A stretch of DNA of 64,000 nucleotides from Haliclystus octoradiatus. Taxonomy: Eukaryota; Cnidaria; Staurozoa; Stauromedusae; Haliclystidae. The notes beneath the pieces were generated by a model, which worked only from the letters and a program-made list of their open reading frames with translations, was not told the origin of the DNA and ran no database searches. Positions 59,682 to 64,000 of the stretch are shown here, one piece after another. The stretch covers positions 17,391,344-17,455,343 of the forward strand of contig OU744449.1 in the NCBI GenBank assembly GCA_916610825.1. The letters are read 5' to 3'. Position 1 is the first letter of the stretch. The number at the start of each line of letters is the position of its first letter. Position numbers and translations under genes: made by a program.

Positions 59682-61863
59682 CTGCCTGGTTGATAAATGA
59701 GTCATACCTCAAAAGAATTGAGTTTTGAGCCGCTCTTAAAATCTGCTACAAAATTAATTATGGTCTACTACAACTGGTAATTTTCAGTCAAAGGTAGAAT
59801 ATACCATCAATTGTGTATTGTTATTATTAATGGTCATAGTCGGTTGTAAACCAAATCATCGTTGACGATGTGTAAAGGATTTCTGACGAAGAATTACAAT
59901 TATTTTTATTTTCTTTTTTTATATAAATGTATAGCCATGACAAAATGTGTCATAAATGTCTCAAAGATGTAGAATGTATCTAATTATGATATAAATTAAC
60001 ATACATTTGAAAACCAACAAGTGATTAATCTGATTGTTTTTTTCATTTGTCGTTTAATACTTACAATCTAACAATCGTACAGCAAATGCCAGAAATTAAT
60101 ACCGGGGGATCAAAGGGTATTCTCCCAGTTAAGCATTTGTAGCTGCAATTAGCTATTAATGAATGATAAATAATTAATGATTACTCCAAGATTAATGTGA
60201 TGCTATATGAAACATACCATACACGCTACCAGCTAATGGTACAGTATTAATTGGTATTTACGTTATTAATATGTTTGTTAATCTATTTAAAAGGGTATTT
60301 TTCATGAACTCCTATAGGTCCTAGCTATGCTATTTGTAGGCTGGGTATCCAGCTGGGTGTTCAAAATAGTTTCTGGATTTGTTTATATTGCTATGAAGGA
60401 GGATTAAAAAAAACTTATCTTACATTACTTAGTTAAATTACTTTTAAAAACTTGACTCAACTGCGAGCTGAAAGCGTGGACGCTTCACACTGAGTACGGA
60501 TTAACTGGTAACCGTAGGCTGTGTGGCTGAATCAAAACTATAATGGAACTGAATATCAAAATACTTTCGGTTGTTTATAAAAATATCGAAATCTTTCCAT
60601 ATAATGCAGTATTCTGTATTTGCCCCCTTGTTTGCTTAATGGGGGGCAACTATGTGTTCTTTCTCGTTGAAAGAGCAATAAGCGAGTGACCCAAATCTGA
60701 ATCAATCATCACTCATTTTATCAATCAAAGCATGATGAAATATACTACAGTATAAACCAGACATGTACAGTATCGAGTATCCATATTTCAACAAGAGCTG
60801 GACTATAGTGAATTTTAACCAGTCAGGAGTCGGATGTCTATTTTCTTGTATTTTCGAAGCCGGACTCGGAGTCAAACGCTTACATATGTATTTTTTTCGG
60901 ATTCGGAGTCTGAAAATTCTGACTCCGTACACCTCTAACCTCTCTAACCTAACAAACCAACATTTCAACTGAAGGGGAACCTCCATTGTGACGTCACTTA
61001 TCTTACTTCGTGTGTAGTCATGTGGGTAAACGGAAAATTCAACTCGCGTCAGCTCTATTTAGTATCCAGTCTACTTTTTCAATAGTACGAGCGCGGTTAC
61101 GTTTCCACGTAATGTTGCTTTTGCGTCTATCGTCAATTTAATCGCATTCAGTAATGGCGTCGTTTGTCTCGTAGTTTAGTAACTGCAAGCGTGCTGCAAC
61201 ATATAAGCTTTCACGATTGCCTTGACTTCATTGCTCATCAAAATTATAAGGGGAATATGTAGGATAACATATTTTGCGAGGCAAGCGCAATAATGCATGC
61301 ATCCAGAGCGATGATGTTAGCTGTTATTTTGATATGTTTTTATGAAGCTGATACAAGTTGAATTGAGGCTGACACGAGTTGATAGTATAGAAATATAAAA
61401 AAGAACAGAAGTAGTTTGTTGTTTATGCTTACGATATACCAAGAAAACCCATCAAAGTCTTACAGCATCATTTTATATCAGTTTGGATCATTTATGCCCT
61501 ATAAGAAAGCATCCAGAGCGATGAAATTGGCTGTTATTTTGATATGTTTTTATGAAGCTGATACAAGTTGAATTAAGGCTGACACGAGTTGAGTCATTTT
61601 GAATAAACATGCCGAAGAATTGCAGAACAAAAATCCCCAAAAAAATTCGCGAGAAGTTTAGATGATGTTCCTTTACTGTTCAGTAATAATAATAACCGTA
61701 ATAATATTGTAGTATTATGTGAATAAGCTAGAACTTGAGACGAGAGAATAAACGTTGTTGATCACAGAACAGTATATTAGAATCTAAACTAAAACTATAA
61801 ATGACACGATTATGTTTACAGGAAGTATATCAATATTGTAATGTAAATAAGTTGTAATAGCAC
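59682..61863. other. Intergenic region with two direct repeats
   Basis: No gene seen. An 84-bp segment containing GCATCCAGAGCGATGA and TGATATGTTTTTATGAAGC occurs at 61299-61382 and again at 61509-61592 with a few differences, offset 210 bp. GGAGTCGGA-type short repeats at 60820-60930 resemble those at 46.9-47.2 kb. The 3' LTR of the Gypsy element should occupy its right part. Confidence 0.5.
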
Positions 61864-61910
61864 ATGCCCTTTCTGGGAGATTATAGAAATATACATGTAA
61901 TGAATATTGA
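61850..61910 (-). mobile_element. Putative polypurine tract and start of the 3' LTR
   Basis: Downstream of the pol stop on the minus strand, AGAAAGGGCA is followed by TGTGCTATTAC near 61864. A purine run just before a TGT is the normal start of a 3' LTR. The LTR's far end (..CA) cannot be set without the 5' copy. Confidence 0.4.
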
Positions 61911-64000
61911 TTATAAATTTAGTTTATTAGTTTTGTTTTTCTTTCTAGTGCTGCGTCTAGGTGGTGAATGTAATGATGCACTAGATGTATTTGTTGATGG
62001 TTCTTCCTCCTCTGGGGTGGTTGAAGCAGCAGCTGTAGTTGATGTTGATGGACCATAGTACCGGCGGAGTTGACGGCGGTTGCGCCAGTAGAGTCGACCA
62101 GATTCGGTTTTTAGGCGATAGCTGCGTCCTCGAGGATCAATAGAGACAATTTCTCCAATGCGATCCCAATGTTTGGTATTCTGATTTTGGATGCGGACAA
62201 TATCACCAGGAATGAATGGATCAAGGCGGCGAGCATGAAGGTCATGTTGTTGTTTTGCTTTTTCTTTTAGCGTGCTTGCTTTCTTGTCTGCAATAATAAT
62301 TAGTTGCTTGATGTCATCAGTGAATTGCGATGGATGAATTGGGATTCGCGACCGAAGAGGTTTGCCAAATAAACGCTGGGCTGGACTGATACCATCACTT
62401 CTTGGTGTATTACGGTATTCCAATAGAGCTTTGTAGAAGGCTTCTGTGTTGAGGTGTCCATTTGTTGTTACTTTGGCGACAATATTTTCCATAGCTTTGA
62501 CAGCAGCTTCTGCATGTCCGTTGGCTTGATGATGGTATGGTGACGACGGGTCGTGAATTATGCCCCAATCTTTGCAGAATGCTGAAAATGCATGACTTGA
62601 AAACTGCGGTCCACCATCAGACGTTAAGCGAATAGGGACACCCATGCTACAGAACCAGCTGGATAGAATATCGACGACGGTGTCTGTATCGGTGCTCTTG
62701 CCACAGTGTACAACGTGAGGCCAACCAGAGTACTTATCGGTGATGACAAGGAATTCGTGGCCATGGTGTGAGAAAATGTCTGTTGCAATCGCTTCACCAG
62801 GACGAGTTGGTGGTGTGTCTTGAATAAGTGGCTCATGTGAGTTGGATGACAGTCTTTGGGCACATTCTTCGCATGACCGAATTCGATTTGTGACTTCGTT
62901 GGTCATATTTGGCCAAAAAATACATTGTCGAGCTCGTGCAAGAGTTCGAGTTAGACCAAGATGAGATGTGTGGAGTTCATTCAGCATAGTCGATCGAAGA
63001 GATTTTGGGATAAGAATGCGATCTTGGTAGAGGATGATTGATGATTCCAAGAGTGACAGATCGTGACGTAGTGACCAATAGGGGTGAATGCTGATGTCCA
63101 GTTTTTCCTTCTGTTGTGGGAAGCCATTAATGATCAGGTCAGCTAGCTTGAGATGTACTGCGTCATTTTCACCTGCAGATTTGACTTTGTTGAGAGTTGC
63201 GTCTGGTGGAAAGTTGGTAGCATCAGTTGATTGAAGACGAGTTTGGATGTGATTTACTTGGAAGCTTGAATCAGCATCTGTATCAATGTTGACATCGTCT
63301 GGACTTGGTTGATCAACTGGATGTCGTGAGAAGCAATCGACGACGGTGTGACTTGTACCAGCACGCCAGATAGCAGTGAATGAAAATGATGATAACTTTT
63401 CTTTGAGGCGAATGATTCTTGCACTTGGAATTTGGTGCAGACGCTTGTCATTGAGGATGGATATTAGTGGCTTGTGGTCGACAATTAGGTTAAATGATGA
63501 CCCATGTAAAAACATTTTGCACTTCTGGGTTGCCCAAACGACTGCGGCCAATTCAATTTCAGTAGCAGAGTAGCGGGACTCTGCATCAGTGACAAAGCGT
63601 GAACCACATTGTAGGAGGCGCCAAGTTTTGTCATCTTGTTCGGACCATAGAGCATAGCCAAGTCCTTTAGATTGTGCAGCATCTGTTTCAAGTCGGAGTT
63701 GAGCTTGTGGATTGAAATGAGCAAGGATGCGTGGACTAGTTAGTTCATTGATGAGGCCTTTGAATGCATCTTGGTGGAGTTGATTCCAATAGAAAGATGT
63801 TGAAGGTGACAGTAGAGCTCGTAGTGGTGTTGCCAGTTGTGAAATTTCAGATGAAAATGATTCAAACTGTTGTACCAGACCAAGGAAAGAGCGTAGTTGC
63901 GTCAATGATGTTGGTTGTGGAAATTCTGTCAATGCAGTAACCAGGCGAGGATTTAACGTGTAACCAGTTGAAGTAATAACATACCCACACCATTCAGCAG
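61911..64000 (-). CDS. pol: Ty3/Gypsy retrotransposon pol, 3' part (RT end, RNase H, integrase)
   Basis: Open frame of at least 673 residues without stop, continuing upstream past the right edge. In order: end of the reverse transcriptase connection with the Gypsy-typical LTQLRSFLGLV; RNase H with LRLETDAAQSKGLGYAL and YSATEIELAAVVWA; the zinc-binding H2C2 motif (HTSHLGLTRTLARA..CEECAQ); and the integrase core, whose DDE triad falls at IATDIFS, LTSDGGPQFS and GHAEAAV. A chromodomain is not evident; the frame ends in a basic tail KKNKTNKLNL. All visible catalytic residues are intact, so the copy may be young. gag, protease and most of the reverse transcriptase lie outside the window. Confidence 0.95.
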   Translation of the reverse strand, partial: AEWCGYVITSTGYTLNPRLVTALTEFPQPTSLTQLRSFLGLVQQFESFSSEISQLATPLRALLSPSTSFYWNQLHQDAFKGLINELTSPRILAHFNPQAQLRLETDAAQSKGLGYALWSEQDDKTWRLLQCGSRFVTDAESRYSATEIELAAVVWATQKCKMFLHGSSFNLIVDHKPLISILNDKRLHQIPSARIIRLKEKLSSFSFTAIWRAGTSHTVVDCFSRHPVDQPSPDDVNIDTDADSSFQVNHIQTRLQSTDATNFPPDATLNKVKSAGENDAVHLKLADLIINGFPQQKEKLDISIHPYWSLRHDLSLLESSIILYQDRILIPKSLRSTMLNELHTSHLGLTRTLARARQCIFWPNMTNEVTNRIRSCEECAQRLSSNSHEPLIQDTPPTRPGEAIATDIFSHHGHEFLVITDKYSGWPHVVHCGKSTDTDTVVDILSSWFCSMGVPIRLTSDGGPQFSSHAFSAFCKDWGIIHDPSSPYHHQANGHAEAAVKAMENIVAKVTTNGHLNTEAFYKALLEYRNTPRSDGISPAQRLFGKPLRSRIPIHPSQFTDDIKQLIIIADKKASTLKEKAKQQHDLHARRLDPFIPGDIVRIQNQNTKHWDRIGEIVSIDPRGRSYRLKTESGRLYWRNRRQLRRYYGPSTSTTAAASTTPEEEEPSTNTSSASLHSPPRRSTRKKNKTNKLNL

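Overview
This is a stretch of an animal nuclear genome. It is AT-rich, its genes are interrupted by many spliceosomal introns with ordinary GT..AG borders, it is crowded with small transposable elements, and every recognisable gene is a metazoan one. The proteins and repeat content would suit a marine invertebrate, possibly a deuterostome, but the window alone cannot fix the phylum. I found no bacterial operon or CRISPR array and no complete mobile element with an intact transposase.

Layout. (1) About 0.2-15.7 kb, minus strand: the 5' part (16 coding exons, 491 residues) of ZZEF1, running off the left edge, with an APC10/DOC domain and an EF-hand. Its introns carry foldback elements, MITEs and a broken pogo/Tigger transposon. 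(2) 17.8-26.4 kb, plus strand: a complete ten-exon BRAT1 gene (829 residues), divergent from ZZEF1. (3) 26.8-30.5 kb, minus strand: a gene I do not recognise, built almost wholly from twelve copies of a 48-codon phase 1-1 unit. (4) 32.1-38.1 kb, plus strand: RPS15A, complete in four coding exons plus a TOP-type leader exon. (5) 39.6-59.7 kb, plus strand: a nine-exon gene for an unidentified coiled-coil protein of about 1,428 residues. (6) 61.9-64.0 kb, minus strand: the 3' part of a Ty3/Gypsy pol gene (end of reverse transcriptase, RNase H, integrase), cut by the right edge.

The most unusual content is a dispersed element family carrying hammerhead ribozyme cores. It is a tandem dimer inside an ATT microsatellite at 49.9 kb, a perfect 174-bp palindrome with a ribozyme on each strand between two AAT arrays at 19.4-19.55 kb, and a relic at 58.7 kb whose stems differ by compensating base changes. 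A fourth locus at 45.25 kb keeps the flank and the foldback but has lost the ribozyme. All four share a 12-base flanking motif. This resembles the hammerheads of Penelope-like elements and animal retrozymes, but no reverse transcriptase of that class is in the window.

Other repeats fall into clear families: a pogo-like MITE (about 180 bp, CAGT..ACTG ends), a hAT-like MITE with a perfect 8-bp target duplication at 17.3 kb, a 772-bp foldback with 8-bp duplications at 50.8 kb, a 2.07-kb foldback flanked by TTAA at 54.9 kb, several tRNA-derived SINEs, and a 42-bp satellite-like tandem repeat. The genes appear to be independent transcription units: ZZEF1/BRAT1 and the repeat gene/RPS15A are divergent pairs, and BRAT1 and the repeat gene meet tail to tail.
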